A program made the translations under genes and the position numbers. From NCBI GenBank assembly GCA_963969395.1, contig OZ017796.1, positions 16,990,501 to 17,054,500 on the forward strand: DNA of 64,000 nt, read 5' to 3'. The stretch comes from Pseudoscleropodium purum (Eukaryota; Streptophyta; Bryopsida; Hypnales; Brachytheciaceae). Positions 11,955-25,215 of this stretch are shown here, in pieces (positions within the stretch are counted from its first letter, which is position 1; every line of letters starts with the position of its first letter). The notes under the pieces were generated by a model. That model made no database searches, was not told where the DNA came from, and saw only the letters and a list, made by a program, of their open reading frames with translations.

Positions 11955-13212
11955 AGAATGAAGGATCAAGGGATCATAGTCTAAATTTCCAAAATTGTGA
12001 AGATGCATTCTAAAATGCAGTTTAAAATAATAATTTAATGATGAATTTTGAACAATAATTGTAAAACATGCTTCATAAATCATATCCATAGGATTAGATC
12101 AACTAATACACAAATCAATATTTTTCAATAAAAATTAAAGCCAAAAATTAAAAATCCCATCTAAAATTGATTGTAGATTGAATATTTGTGATTTTCATAA
12201 GACTTTTTCCTTGAAGCTCAAAAGGGTAGATTATAATTGCATGGATTTATGAAGTTTTTAATTTTAATTTTTAATCAAGTCATTTTGAAGGGTCATGTTT
12301 GAATTGAAAAGGTTATTTTTGAAGCTAAACCTACTAGTAACTATTGAATACTAGAATATTTGTATATCAAAGTCTTTAGAATCTATATCATACAAATATT
12401 AAAGAACTAATGCAAAAATCTTCATAAAAATCAATGGATGAAATATACATTTTGTGTGCTTAAAATGTATTTGCATTCATCCATTATACAAAATTTGAAT
12501 GCCTTGTTTTTTAGGGCTAAACCGCTATAGTTTGTTTTTTTATGTTTAGAAGCCTAAAATTGCTTCAAAATCCTTGTCTTCAAAACAAGGTTAAAATCTT
12601 CATCTATATTTATTTATTAACAAATTCAACCATAGGATCCTTTAATTAGCTTGTTCAATAAAATTCTCAAAAAAATTAAGAATAAATATCCCGAGCAATT
12701 GCAAGTTCAATGTGTCCAAACTTCAAAATACATTAGAAGAGTTTTGGGGGATCTAGAAGCCTGTTTCGGGCTTGTTCCCCCGCAGCGAGGGAACGGCCCG
12801 CTGTCAAATTTTTTTTTCTTCATAAAAAATAAAATAAAATAAAAATAAAAATTAGTCTCCAAATGCAAAAAATTTAAATTTAAAAAAAATAAAAAATAAA
12901 AAATAAAATTTGGTCAATGATGTGGCAGGGTCTTGGCCACATTAGACCGCTGTGCCGAACCTGTTTCCTGCGTTCGGAGGCTATGATAACTCACAGGCAT
13001 CTAGTGGCCCCAAAAATCTTCTAATGTAGGGTTTTCTACTCCTTCAAATGGATGAAGTTTAGTCATTTAACATTTTAGGAAAAAATATATGTCATGTAAC
13101 TTGGGTGTTTTGGTCAATATGTTAGAAAATGGGTTGAAAATATATGGAAAAAAACTTAACAAATGAAATATCATATTCATCTTTTAAAATTTTATAAAGT
13201 AGAAGGGGGCAT
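11955..13212. other. Intergenic DNA with a small GC-rich patch
   Basis: No gene recognised. At about 12755-12805 and 12920-12985 two GC-rich patches flank an A/T low-complexity block; both carry CCTGTTTC and CCGCTGT words, so they may be related or derive from one repeat. Confidence 0.4.
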
Positions 13213-13700
13213 TTAACCCCTAAATGCCCAAGCCTATTTTGAGCTTTTTGGAATTTACTTTCAATTGAACAAAATACCTACATTTTGATTTTGTTGTATC
13301 AATTTAAAAAAAAATTGTAACCATACAAATTCAAACTAGACACACTAGAGATCTCATAGGAAAAGAAAACACAACAATATCACTTATGGAGTGAAAGATT
13401 AGAATGTTTGACAATGAGGGTGTTAAAAATGCAAAAGTGATGTGAAGTCTTTCAATTCTCTTTTTACAAGTCAAATCTAAAAAGTTGGTGACCAAAAAAA
13501 ACGAGGTTAAAGGGCTTAACATGTATAACCCCAATCAATTTACAGCTTCTTAAAATCTACTCTATAATTTTTTTAAATGAATTTTGAATGTGATTTTTTC
13601 TCCAAGATCTAGTGTATTTGAGGCTCATTTCCAAGAGCTCTCAACACTCCAGGAAGTCAAGATTGCAATAGGTGCCCTTGGACAAAATCTTGAATTGAAA
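13213..13700 (+). mobile_element. TTAA element family D, incomplete copy
   Basis: Left end TTAACCCCTAAATGCCCAAG. The stretch at about 13470-13660 matches the complement of 45994-46175, including CCAAGATCTAGTGTATTTGA against its partner. The right terminus could not be placed, so the end coordinate is approximate. Confidence 0.45.
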
Positions 13701-13879
13701 AAACATCATCATTTATCTTCAAGATCAAATTTTTTATGCTAAAACTAGACTTTAAGAAGAACTTTCTAAAAATATAAACTATTAAAAATAGCAACTTGGT
13801 TAGGTTTTATTTAACTTCAAAGTTTTGCAAACACCACATTTTGGTGCCTCGGGCAGTTTGGGACTAATAAAAGAAAAAT

Positions 13880-14240
13880 CTAAACCATTGATAAATTTTA
13901 CAAGACATTGAAAATTATTAAACCCAATAATGAAAGTATTGTAGTAAACAATGGGTATTATTTCTTTCGTTTTTTATTTGAAAATTTCCAAAATCTAGTT
14001 CAATGGACAACTTTCTATGTTTTTCCTACATTCATTGCCTACAAAATAAAACTCCTCATAAATTTGACTTTATTAGTCAAAATAGAATGATTCAAATGTT
14101 TTTGAGAAGATATCAATCTATGAAATCCAAAAAGAATAATAATTATTTTCTTAGAATATTTTTTTGTTGTCTATTTTGAAATTGAATAAAATAAAAAACT
14201 TTTAGCTTTTGCAATATCTATTGGAATGATGTAAAACAAA
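13880..14240 (+). mobile_element. Internal fragment resembling TTAA element family A
   Basis: Carries the family A middle section: CCCAATAATGAAAGTATTGT then GTAGTAAACAATG, and later AAATTTGACTTTATTAGTCA then AAAATAGAATGATTCAAA. Neither terminus is present. Confidence 0.45.
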
Positions 14241-14594
14241 GTTTTTTACATATATTAGGATGATTAACATCCATCTTACATTTTAAATTCATTAGTACTT
14301 CAATTTTGAGAGAAAAAATTCAAATCAAGAATGTTTTTTGGATACATTTATCAATTCATTCTTGTTTTTGAATATTAATTACATTTGCTTAGAAAAATAT
14401 ATTCAACTTTTCAAATTTAGAAACAACATTTGTTGCATTGTCATGCACATGAAAAAATTGAAACATATATAATTAGATTTCCAAATTATGAATAGAGATG
14501 GTATTGACTATTTGACTATCAAATTGGTCATAACGTCAAGACTCACAAGGTTGAGGACTACACATCTAAAAAAACTTGTTATCATTCCATGACA

Positions 14595-15503
14595 TTAACC
14601 TCTCAAAGACCAAAACTACATTTTTTGGCAACCCATTGATTTTGAACTGCTCACTATGAATGGAGTTTTTATTTTCTACTTAAATTCTTTTTTTACACAA
14701 GATGGGGACGAGGTTTTCCTTTTGAGACCCAACAATTTTTATAACTTTTGACAACATGGTTAAAAAGTTATTGTATGATATATGTAATTTGTTTCTCAAC
14801 TCGGGTAGCTCAAAAAGAATCATTTTTTACAAAAACAAAAATTTGAAATTGGTTCTTTAGATTTATATACAGATGGAAAGCTTTGAATCCTTGTATTTTG
14901 ATTAATGAGATAAAAGTTACGAGGAATTTTAATTTCTAGGTAGTTATGGAATCTCTACTCTAAAATAAACTTTAAAGACCTTTATTTAACTCAATTTTTA
15001 ATATTTTGGAAATAAAATAAAATGATAGAATGCAGATTATCTATTATAACATTACAACCATTGGGATTGGGATTTTTCAATTCTATAACTAAATTCTTAA
15101 TCATTTAGTATTTTGAATCATTCTCTACTTATTTCTACTTACCATTTTTTCTTATATGTTGTACAATTCCAAATGATCTAAAAAAATTCAAGCACATAGC
15201 CAACTTGCCTTGAAGAATGAATCCTAAGAAGCACCATCATTTTGGACATTTTTTTCATACAAATGTGACTTTGTGAAGTGTAGTTGCCCGGATTTTTGCA
15301 AAGCCCCCAAAGAAATGCTAATATCTTGCAGTCTACATAGTGGAAATTTTTGAATTTTTTCAAATCTTTTCAAACCAATGTACTACAAGATCCTATGGTT
15401 ACATGTGTCAAATTTTTTTTCCTATAATTTGAAACTTGTACATGAAAATGGCAGTTTGAGAGTGTTTTGGATGAAAACATAATCAAGGAACTCTAGGGGT
15501 TAA
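14595..15503 (-). mobile_element. TTAA element family A, copy 2 (909 bp)
   Basis: Reverse orientation relative to 11031-11954. It begins TTAACCTCTCAAAGACCAAA and ends AAGGAACTCTAGGGGTTAA. The interior follows the family A order on the minus strand. No coding potential. Confidence 0.8.
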
Positions 15504-15918
15504 TATGATTGTTTGTCTACAAACTTCAATATCCCACTAGATGTGGTTTTCATAGGATCTTAAATTCCAACAACTTTTTTAAAGTTGCAAGTCTTGGAAG
15601 TTTTTTAAGTTTTTCTTTTATCAAAAACTTCAAAAAGTGAAAAAAATAAAAATAAAGTTCATAAAATGCAATTTTGTAGTGAAAATCATGTACTCCCTTT
15701 GTCTCCAAATGATCTTCAACTTGAATCTCTCTCTCTCTACGCATCAATCTCCACTTGGACTTCAATCTCTACCCAAACTTGAATCTTTGTGTGCTTCATT
15801 CATTCCTATTACAATTACTCTTAGAATTGGTGCTTGCTTCCTTCCCACATGACAAATGTACATCCAAAAGATCATTTTAGGACTAAAGGAGTAAATGTCA
15901 TCGAATAATGACAAGATG

Positions 15919-16725
15919 TTAACTCCTAAATGTCCAAGCTTTTTCAAGTGTGTTTTGATTATGAAAAAAGAACATAGACCTATAGTTATCCCCAATGAAG
16001 CAAATTATTGTTTTTTTCAAAATCTAACCATATGGATGTTTAAAGAGCTTTCTTATTGGTATACACACCAATTTCAAGTTCAAAAATTACATACGATTTG
16101 TGAGATTATGACAAGAGAAATTTATGTTTTCTATTTTTAATATATTGCCCCTCTCAACAATGTTTTAGAAATTTGCATATAAAAGCTTTTTGGTATTGGA
16201 GGTGACATGATCAACTACAAATTGTGTTAGTACACTAAAATGCACTTTCATAAAACTTAATTTCACATGAAGAGCCATTAAATTCATTACACAATCCACC
16301 TTGCAATTGTTAAGATGTATTTTTTCTTATAAGTATAAATCACAAATAACTCTAAATAAACACTTGCTTGTTTAAATTTTCAATCGTGAAAATCATGAAA
16401 ACACTTTATTCTTTTGGTTGGTCAAAGCAAATAGATAAAGTACAAGTTTTTAGATCTCAAATCAAGTGAAATTCCTCAAAGTTGGCAAATGAAGTCAAAT
16501 TAGCAAGCTTTACACTTCCACTAGTGGACATATATGGCTTTGGAGACCTCTCAACAATCAAATATGTACCTTTTTTTTAGTGAAAAATGAAAGTTTTCAA
16601 TAGTTAATCCTTAAAACTGCCCAAATTCCTTTTGTAAACGATCAAACGAATTTAATTGCCCATGACAAAATGAGCCCATAATTTTAGATTGACCATATAT
16701 GGTTGGTTGAGCATTTAGGGATTAA
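15919..16725 (-). mobile_element. TTAA element family B, copy 2 (807 bp)
   Basis: Begins TTAACTCCTAAATGTCCAAG and ends TGAGCATTTAGGGATTAA, both bounded by TTAA. Inverted relative to 8960-9767 and within one base of its length, which supports both boundaries. Confidence 0.75.
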
Positions 16726-19040
16726 GGTAGGGGTTCAAATTCCCTCCTTAATCTTTGAACGCCAAGGCGAACATTTTGTGTCTGATGGATGATATGGAAT
16801 CAAACTCCGTAGGATAGAAGTGCAACTATTCATCCTCAAAGTTTATTTTGAAAAAGGAAAAAATCTTCTTCAATAATTTGATTTGCAATGACGACTTTTG
16901 CAATTTTGGAGGCTAGTGATTCACAGGGTAATAAAAAAAGGATGATTTCAAGGGTCACCTCTTTGGCGTTTAAGGGTTAAATGAAGTTGCAAGAAAGCAG
17001 ATCCCATGTGAGGTGTAAGGTAACTTAGTGTGCGTCCTTGAGAGTCAAGGCTCCCCTGAAGTCCAAGTGCAAGAATACATACGTACGATAGAGAATATAT
17101 TATACAGAGACAAGACAATACGTACAAGGTAATGAACCCCCTCATCAGATCTCACTAGTACAGTACAACCACAAGAAAGAGTGTCATTCCGCCAGCCAGG
17201 TTGAATATATACATTCAATTATTACCAGGTGTCATGTACCGTACTTTACTTCTGGTCAAGACATTACTGTACAGCATATTTTCTTACAGTATTCTACTAT
17301 TCTTGTAGAGTTCTACAGTACAGTACAGTATAGTACAGTACAGTGCTGCCATTGAATGAATGCTCCTAGACGGAGGAGGACAAATGATGGAGAAGCGAGA
17401 GAAGAGCCAAAAAGAGCCCCAACAGGTTCACATGGCACTCTCAAAGTCATGGGACATCATCGGAGCCTCCCCATTGGCTCCCCGAGAATCCTCATCATTA
17501 CCTCATTCCGTTCTTTTTCTTTTTCTCTTCTTTTTAGTCACCAAATCATTTATTCAGTCATTCAGTGAGTTCGCGGGGGTGGGGTGGGGAAGAGGGGGCG
17601 GCAGCAACCCAGCAGACACCTGATACCTGGACATACGGGTATCTGTGTTATGACCAGGTTATCAATCGCGGGGGGGCGGGGGCGGGGGGGGGGACCCACG
17701 GCTACACTGGGCCCCGGTTTGAATGCTGGAATTTTATTATTTATAATTGATGGAGATTTGGAGTTCATATCTGGAATTGGAGACTTCACAAGGCCAGGGA
17801 GGACTGATTGACCCCTCTATTGCCCTGCCAGAGGGTAAATGTCAAAATTGCCACCTATTTTGTGCCACTTAAAATTTGCATTTCATCACAATCCTTGGCT
17901 AATTTGGAGTCTCTGATTGCAAATATGAATTAAGAATTTGCATATTTCGTATTATGTCTCAAATTAAAAAAATTCCAATATTTCTATATGGGTAAAACAT
18001 GGAGCAATAGGGGGATCAATCTTCCCTGACCACTCTACTATGAGAAAGAGAAGTTCAAAATCACAAATTAACCTATAAATGGTGTTGAGGACATTTTCCA
18101 AGTTCATGAATGACAAAGAACCTCTCCATGCAAGACAGAAGTGCAACTATTCATCCTCCAACTTTTTGTGAAAAGGGAACGTCACCTACATTAGTTTGAC
18201 TTTCAATGAATGTTTTTGTATTTTATTAAGTCAACAATTTACACTGTAGCAATATAGATGATTTCCACAATGACCAGCTTGTCCTTTAAAGGCAGACTTG
18301 AGCATCTACAAAATTGGCAAGCCTCCACGGGCCAAGTGTGTGAGTTACTTCGTTCAAGCCAAGCCATTCTTCAGACAAGTAACTTAGCTGCCTCTATCTT
18401 CACGATCTGGGTACATGAACTTCACTAGTGCCTGAAAAATCCAATTTCCTAATCCATTCAACCATTTTCACTTGGTAAGATAAGAGCAACACCACGTACA
18501 CTATCAACACAAAGAAGAAGAAAACTTGCCGTATGGCATAAGCTTGGCATGTCACTACGACTATGACTTGTTGTCGGCCATTCCAATCGAATTCAAAATA
18601 AATCAAAATAGAGTGGCATTCAATTGCTTTCTAGAATACCGCTAACTTCCCGTACGTTAAGTGTTGAAAGAGGCGCAACATCACCTACATATGGACGGTC
18701 ACATGACTTTACAATTAACTCTACTGTAGGATTCTTTTACTGTCCTTGGAATTCAGTACTGTAGAATAATAATAGCATCAAAAGTACTCCAAAAAATAAC
18801 ATTAAAATATAGAAGTATTCAACAAAGGGGTGAGTACTGTATTGAATAGAATCCGTCGGCTGAATGGAGTATATTGAATGGAGTAGGGCCAGTACTCTCC
18901 CTAAAAGTTAGGCAAGCAGCTGACGGATAGTGGGGCGATTTATTTCACCATATTAGAATACTTTTTCTTCCTTCTTTTTTTTAATGTTTTTACCTGTTTT
19001 TTTCCCTGAAATTCAGAGTTTTTTTTTAATGTTTCGAAAC
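16726..19040. other. Intergenic DNA rich in GTAC words, with a G/C-rich patch
   Basis: No gene supported. GTAC recurs often between about 17080 and 19190, with an array of ACAGT/GTACAG units at 17312-17345. A strongly G/C-rich patch with poly-G runs lies at 17565-17720. A block containing GAAGTGCAACTATTCATCCT occurs twice, at about 16819 and 18139. Short frames here have no recognisable domain. Confidence 0.4.
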
Positions 19041-19600
19041 ACTCGATGCACTATTGCCCATTATTGATTTCAATTCAGTTGAACTTAAATTATATTACTC
19101 AGTTCTTCGGATTTGACTTCTCTGACACTTCTCTGGGAACGAGCTCAAATGGGAATGTACAGGAACTTAAAGTACAGTACAAGACTGCCCTGCTGCTCCA
19201 GGCGGGGAGTGCTGGATGGACTGCTGCTGGACCCCCCATTCCTTTGGCACGTGAGTCGCTGGTTTGGGAACATTTATGGATGAATGATTATTGTGGACGG
19301 ACGGACGGACGGATGGACGGACGGACCACAACAATCCGTCCGTCAGTGACCTGCCTGCCTGCGGGGTTTAGTGAGACGAACGGACGGAGGGTAACGGTCC
19401 AAACTCGGCCGTTACGTTGAGCGGCCTGCTGGCTGCTGCCCGTCGGCCGGGATGTTGTAGTACTGGACACCCCTTCAAGCTGGCGTGACTCCCTCCCTCC
19501 CGGCCGGGGTTCATTCATCTCCGTTCCCCGTTCCCCGTGCAGAAAGATCTCCGGTTTTTCATCCAAAATCGGATTGTCTCATTCAGAGCCGACAAAGCCT
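19041..19600. other. GC-rich island with tetranucleotide array
   Basis: High C+G and many CG dinucleotides compared with the flanks, as in a promoter or first-exon island. It holds overlapping frames on both strands (19046-19420 plus, 19566-19288 minus) without recognisable domains. No adjoining gene could be assembled. Confidence 0.35.
19294..19326. repeat. GGAC tetranucleotide microsatellite
   Basis: About eight GGAC units with one GGAT variant. A nearby CCGTCCGTC at about 19336 could pair with it as a hairpin. Confidence 0.9.
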
Positions 19601-20799
19601 TGGCCTACTAATCTAACCCCCTCCCCAATTCCAATAGCAGCGAGAATGACATCGTGCAAATTATTTTTACTTACCTCCTAATTTCCAAATTACTAGACCT
19701 AAAGATAATAAGATTATTTTTGAAATTTTATAATGAATAATTGAAACTCTTATAGCATCAAAAGAGAACGGTAATTCCATTTCGTAAAAGATTGGAGTGA
19801 ATGAAATATTAGTTGGGAATGGCTCAACTATTGAAGCCACTATGGACTTAGATGATGTCGAATTCTATCCTTGATGCTGTCGTTGGAAGATAGATCCTAT
19901 AATGAAAAGACATATTTTTTCCCTTAAATAATTCTCAAGTCTCTTTATATATGACAATGAGGTCATTTGACCCCAAATTGTAGTTGGATGGACTACAATG
20001 GTAAGCATCACTTGCACCCAGCTTTGAACTCATTACACCTTACGAGTGGGATAAGGCTAAAGCCATTAAACCTATGCCACAAAAATCTTTCTTATAACAT
20101 TGATTGATGGAAAACATTCTTTCTTCTTTCCATTGATATATTACATGATTTTTCTTGAGACCTCCACAATGAATATTATCACCTATAAGCCCTATTGTCT
20201 CCCTTGGGGAACAAAATGAATTTTGGATAGGCTCAATTTCCACAATTTTTGAATTTTTTTAGCATGTGTAGTTCTATAAGAGCTTGGGGATGAGATCAAC
20301 TTCCAATAGACAAGCATTGCACTACTACAAAAAGCCATCACCCTCGAATTAATGTAGGTTAACAAATTTGGATACAATTTGGAGGATTGTAAGAGCACTT
20401 GCTCTAGCAATTGGAAATTGAGACTCAATTGGTAATTGTGAGTTGAAATTGCAGAAGATTTGTTGCAAAATGGCAATGACATCAATTATTTGGTGAAAAA
20501 CAAGTGAAGTTCATTATCACTATCAAGGAAGAATTGGGTGGCCAATTGGAGTCATGAATTGCACTTTGTAGCTCTAAATTCAAGTATTGGCAAGTAAATG
20601 AACCAAACTTATGCAATGAAAGCAAATTTAGCTCAATTTCTTTTCCACTTGATTGTAATCTCACCTACAATATACTTCATTGAAGAAAATGGGTTGAGAT
20701 TCATTCTCCAAAGCCACAATCAAAATTTCCCGTATAAAATCAAAAAAGAATGCAACTTGCATCTCCTTCTGTCAAGGCACATTGAGAAGTAGCATCTTT
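19601..20799. other. Intergenic DNA, no gene seen
   Basis: Short frames on the minus strand (20040-20664) have no recognisable motif and overlap one another. Confidence 0.5.
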
Positions 20800-21073
20800 G
20801 TTGTCACACCTTGCCTAAAACCACCATCTTCATTTTGTGTGCATCTTCAAAATCAATGTGTAATTATATTGAAGAAACAATTTTAGAACATTTACCCAAA
20901 ATAACTTTGATCCTTTATAATTCCTACACATGGTATCCAAATATTGCATTTTTTTGGTTTGTTGGAGCCTCCTTTTTCTTGCTAATAAGAAAATCAATGA
21001 TAAATTGACCAATCTACTACTAATAACTAGACACAATAGCAAAAAAGTGTCGGTTTGTTGGGTACGCACCTTA
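20800..21073. mobile_element. TA-flanked MITE family C, diverged copy
   Basis: Shares an ordered series of words with 25216-25494 and 58655-58918: CATCTTCAAAATCAATGTG, TTTTAGAACAT then CTACCAAAAA-type sequence, and GTTGGAGCCTCC. It ends GTTGGGTACGCACCTTA, matching the family terminus. The left terminus is degraded. Confidence 0.6.
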
Positions 21074-22489
21074 CCTTATTTGTAGAATTCTCACATTTCC
21101 ATCGTAGTTCCCACATTTCCCTATTTTTTTTTTTGTTTGTGTTTTACAAAGTCAGGAGTGCAGGCAACTGAAGCCACACACATTCCACAGTCAAGAATTC
21201 AAAAGTCTCTTTTCACTTATTTTCCAAACCCAATTTCCAGTACTTGAAACGGTAATGCAGAAATCTACTAATGGTACCTTTTTTACTGATCATTTCATGG
21301 AGGACAAGTGAGTACCGGTTATAATAGTGTGTACTTAGGAACAAGTGGGAGCTTACAATTATCATGGGGGTGTTGTGTCCTTGGGAGACTCGGAATGCAA
21401 GTAATAGAACATAGAACAAGGGAGCTCATGATGAGCATGGCTGGTTTCTTCGGCGGAAGCAAGCCTCCTCCTGCCCCCAGAAGGGTCATTATAATGCTCG
21501 ACCTGCTTGTACACAAGAAAATCGGTACCCACAAACGATCGAGTTGATTGCATACAAGTTCCACAATTTTAGATTACCCGTAAATCAATTTTCACTGCAT
21601 GGCAAGTTCACAAAGGGCATGCGCATGGTAAAATGATTTTTGACTTGACCACACAAAAGTTACATCATTGTGTTTTTACTGAAAATATTTGGAAACTCTT
21701 GTCCATTTCTATTGCGAAGAGCCAAAATGATTTAATGCAAGAGTTCGCACTATGTTGCTAAGTTCACAAAGTGCAATCAGCAAAATGATTTTGATTCGAC
21801 CCTGAAAGTTACACAATTATGCTTTACTGAAAACGTTCAAAAACTGCCCATTCCTATGGCAAAGAGCAAAAAAAATTGGAGTGCTTGTTTATAATTGTAT
21901 ACCCTAATTTAGGATTTGGTACTAGACTATTACTATACCCGACTACCAAGATTAGCATTTCATATCAAATATTTAACTTAAAAATTTTGTGGTGATTTGA
22001 GGCCTAAAATTACTTCAAAGTTATTCATATCGGGCAAAGTAAGGCTATGATATTCATGTATTGATTTATTTTATAATGAATTAAATTGCATGATCTTTAA
22101 GTTAACTTGTTCAAGTACATCCTCCCGTAATTTAAGATTGAAAACCTCCATTAATCATAAGATCTATGTTTTTCAAAGCCCTTCCAAAGGTGATTTTTAT
22201 CTTTCAACATTTTAGAAATAATTTATCTATTTTTAGAATATTAAACTTTCATTCAAATAAAAATAGTTAATATATATATAGCAACCTATTCTGACATTTA
22301 AATTTAAAAAAATTATAAATTTTGCAATATTTAGCAAAATGACATGCAACAGAGCTTCATGTATGGAGTATGATGAGTAAAAACTATTTAAAATTTTTAA
22401 TGCAAAATGATCCAAAATATAAAGTCAATAGAGTCTATATGAGTTCTTGAAAAAATAAAAGTGTACTTCCCTAAGTCTTTAGGGATTAA
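21074..22489. other. Intergenic DNA, no supported gene
   Basis: A less AT-rich part at 21300-21560 contains short overlapping frames on both strands; one plus frame includes MSMAGFFGGSKPPPAPRR, with no family recognised. At 22475-22489 a lone right terminus reading CTTTAGGGATTAA suggests the end of another TTAA element whose left end I could not find. Confidence 0.35.
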
Positions 22490-25215
22490 TTAAGTTGGAA
22501 AATCAAATTCAAAAGATGCTTAGGGCCATTTCATACATGGGCCCAAGGTTGAGAGTCCGTTGGCCTCGACCAATCAAATTTCAAAAAACCTCGACTTTGG
22601 TCTTTCAACCCTTCACACAAGGCAGCACAATCCAAAGTCCGTCGCCCTCCAAAGTGCCTACATGGAAGCCCAAGCTCCTATGTGGCAATGTTCGTCGAAT
22701 TGCCCATTTATTGCCAATTTCTTTGGATTCTTGCCCAAAGTTTGGCCATGAACTCCCAAGGCCTCTTGACTTGGTCGGCCCATTTGTGAAGCGTCCCTTA
22801 AATAGGATTATTCTTTCAAAATCCATGGGTTTCTATAATTTTTTTTATAATCTAAAAAAAATTATGTCCTTCAAATTTGGTCATCTTTTAAAGAATTTTT
22901 TTGCCCACTTTGAGAACCAATTACATAATCATGAGAATATGCGGAAGTCATTTTGAAATTTTTTGCCCATGTAGATTGCGAGATATTAGATTTTAAAGTG
23001 GAATAAACTAAACGAGGGATTAATAATTTTATATTATCATCATTTCAAGTTTATTCAAACTATTTTTGGTATCATCTTTTTGTATTTTAACCTCTTAAGG
23101 ACTAGACAATCAAACTTTCAACAATAGATGAATGTAAACATGTCTCAAATACAAAAAAATTGTTTTTTTCATCCATCTAAATGTTTGAAGATTCTTGAGT
23201 TACTTAATTCTCTTACATTTGTACAATGTAGATTCTCAAATTTTTCTTTTTACAAATATTCTATAGTTCAAGGTTGTTAGGTATATTTGACCTCAAAAAG
23301 TAACTTTTCTAAGTTCAAAAAATGACCTGCAAAAAATAAATTAAATAAATAAATAGGAAAAAAATATTTTATTAATTCATACAATTAGAATTGAATATTT
23401 TCAACTTAAAGAAAAAAATCTCGTAAAAATTACATAGATTTATTTCATAATTAAGATTAGTAATAATCTCCAATATTTTGGTTTCAAACAATGTTGTTTA
23501 GTGCAATATTGTATCCAATGGTTATGATTGGTAGGAAGTATTTCTGAAAATAAATGTTGAAACTTTTGAGATCTTATTTTTTGTAAAAAACTTTATGAAA
23601 AATATGAATCTTTTTATTTGTAGACATCTACCAAATTACATTTGCCAAATTTCATTAATTACTCATATACCATACGTTGTTGCTACAATATAATGAAATA
23701 AAAATTTTAAAAATTTTAATTTTTTTAATTCATAGAAACTTCAAACTTCAAATTTCCTACCATGAGTTGAAACGCCACAAAATAAATTTTGTGCATCCCT
23801 TATTATAGAGAGTTTCTATTGATATGGTAGTGTGCTCTAAACCCGACCCTCTTCTTCAAATTGTCCTCTAGGTGGCTCAAAAATGGATACATGATGGACT
23901 ATTGATTATGTCAGAGAAGGGAAAAAGTTAGTTCATTGTTTTCTAATGGATGGTTCATACTTTCTTAAAGGTTAGTTTAAGAGTCACAAGGGGTTCTTTT
24001 CTAATTAAGTGGATAGGTGTTCATTAATTTTTCTTAAAATGAGAATTGGCAGGCCAACTACCTTCTTGCGTATGCTAAAAAATCTGAAATAATAATTAAC
24101 TCAAGCTTCCATTCAAGTTTCAATGAAGGTCACATTTAGAAACCTTTTTTTAATTACTTTTTGCATGCCTCAATGCTTGTTTTTGGTAAAGCCATATCTT
24201 TTTCAAGACCATTTAAGAGTGGATTTTGCAAGGGCTACAAGTCACAAATAGGGACGTGCAGTAGAATTCTTTGAAAATTCATAACTAATTCATATTAGCT
24301 CCAAAATATATATGAAACCACTTGGGTTAGATTCTGCATCAAACCCTTTTCAAGTGAAAAAATAATGAATTTTTTTTTCAAGCATCTGAAAACCATCAAA
24401 AAGGCCCAACAGCCCTTACAGGGTCGCTTTTACAGCCATCTACCTTACGAAGAGCGCGACCAGGATTAGGAATAGGCATGTTTATCTTACATTCATCTTT
24501 TGTTTCCTTTTGGTTTTGGTCAAGATGAAAAGCATTCAAGGATTAATAAGAACCTCCTTCTGCCTGTCCTTGAATCATGCCGCGTTATCAACGACCAGAT
24601 TTTCAGAGCTTCAATTGAAATGCGCGACTTGCATGAGAGATATTCTGGTATGGATATGCATATCCAATCTTGGCCTGGGCCAACATGTTATTATTTTGTA
24701 TAAGGTCAAGTTGCTGGTAGGTTACCAAAGTTCCTCTCAATATACAAATTATCCCATGCCAAGGTCAAATTAAACAGAAATTAAGTCATTTTGGTAAAGA
24801 TTTAATATGAAAAAGTGCCACATGGCATCTAATGATTGGTACAAGATGATGTGGACTTGCCAAAATCTGATGTGGAAATTTCATTTGGGCACACTCCTGC
24901 TGATCTGACCTTCGCATATTGGACCATGGTCAATGGCTGCCTTCCATATTTATCTGAGAAAATAACTTAGTAGTGTAGCACTCAGGTACCCTACTCAAAC
25001 ATTTTTTTTTGAAACACCTATTCAAACATTTCAATATGATCATATGTTGGTACCCAACTAACTTACATACAATCAATTTCAATGAAGGATAACATGGCAT
25101 TTCTTCAGAAATTGGGGATTGGACACATGGAAGGGATGTCGTGGCATTCCGAGTCATTACCTAAAATGTACCTAAAGTAGTCAATTCAAGTGGCCATTTC
25201 ATGGGTGCATATACA
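22490..25215. other. Intergenic DNA, no supported gene
   Basis: A 153-codon plus frame (22495-22956) and a 67-codon plus frame (24500-24703, with LHERYSGMDMHIQSWPG) stand out for composition. Neither has a recognisable domain, and no splice partners were found. Confidence 0.4.

Noticed and set aside
19046..19420. 124-codon plus-strand frame in a GC-rich island
   Set aside because: Part of it is translated microsatellite (GRTDGRMDGR-type) and the rest has no recognised similarity.
22495..22956. 153-codon plus-strand frame
   Set aside because: No recognisable motif; overlapping frames of similar size occur on the other strand, and no splice partner or promoter-like island is present.
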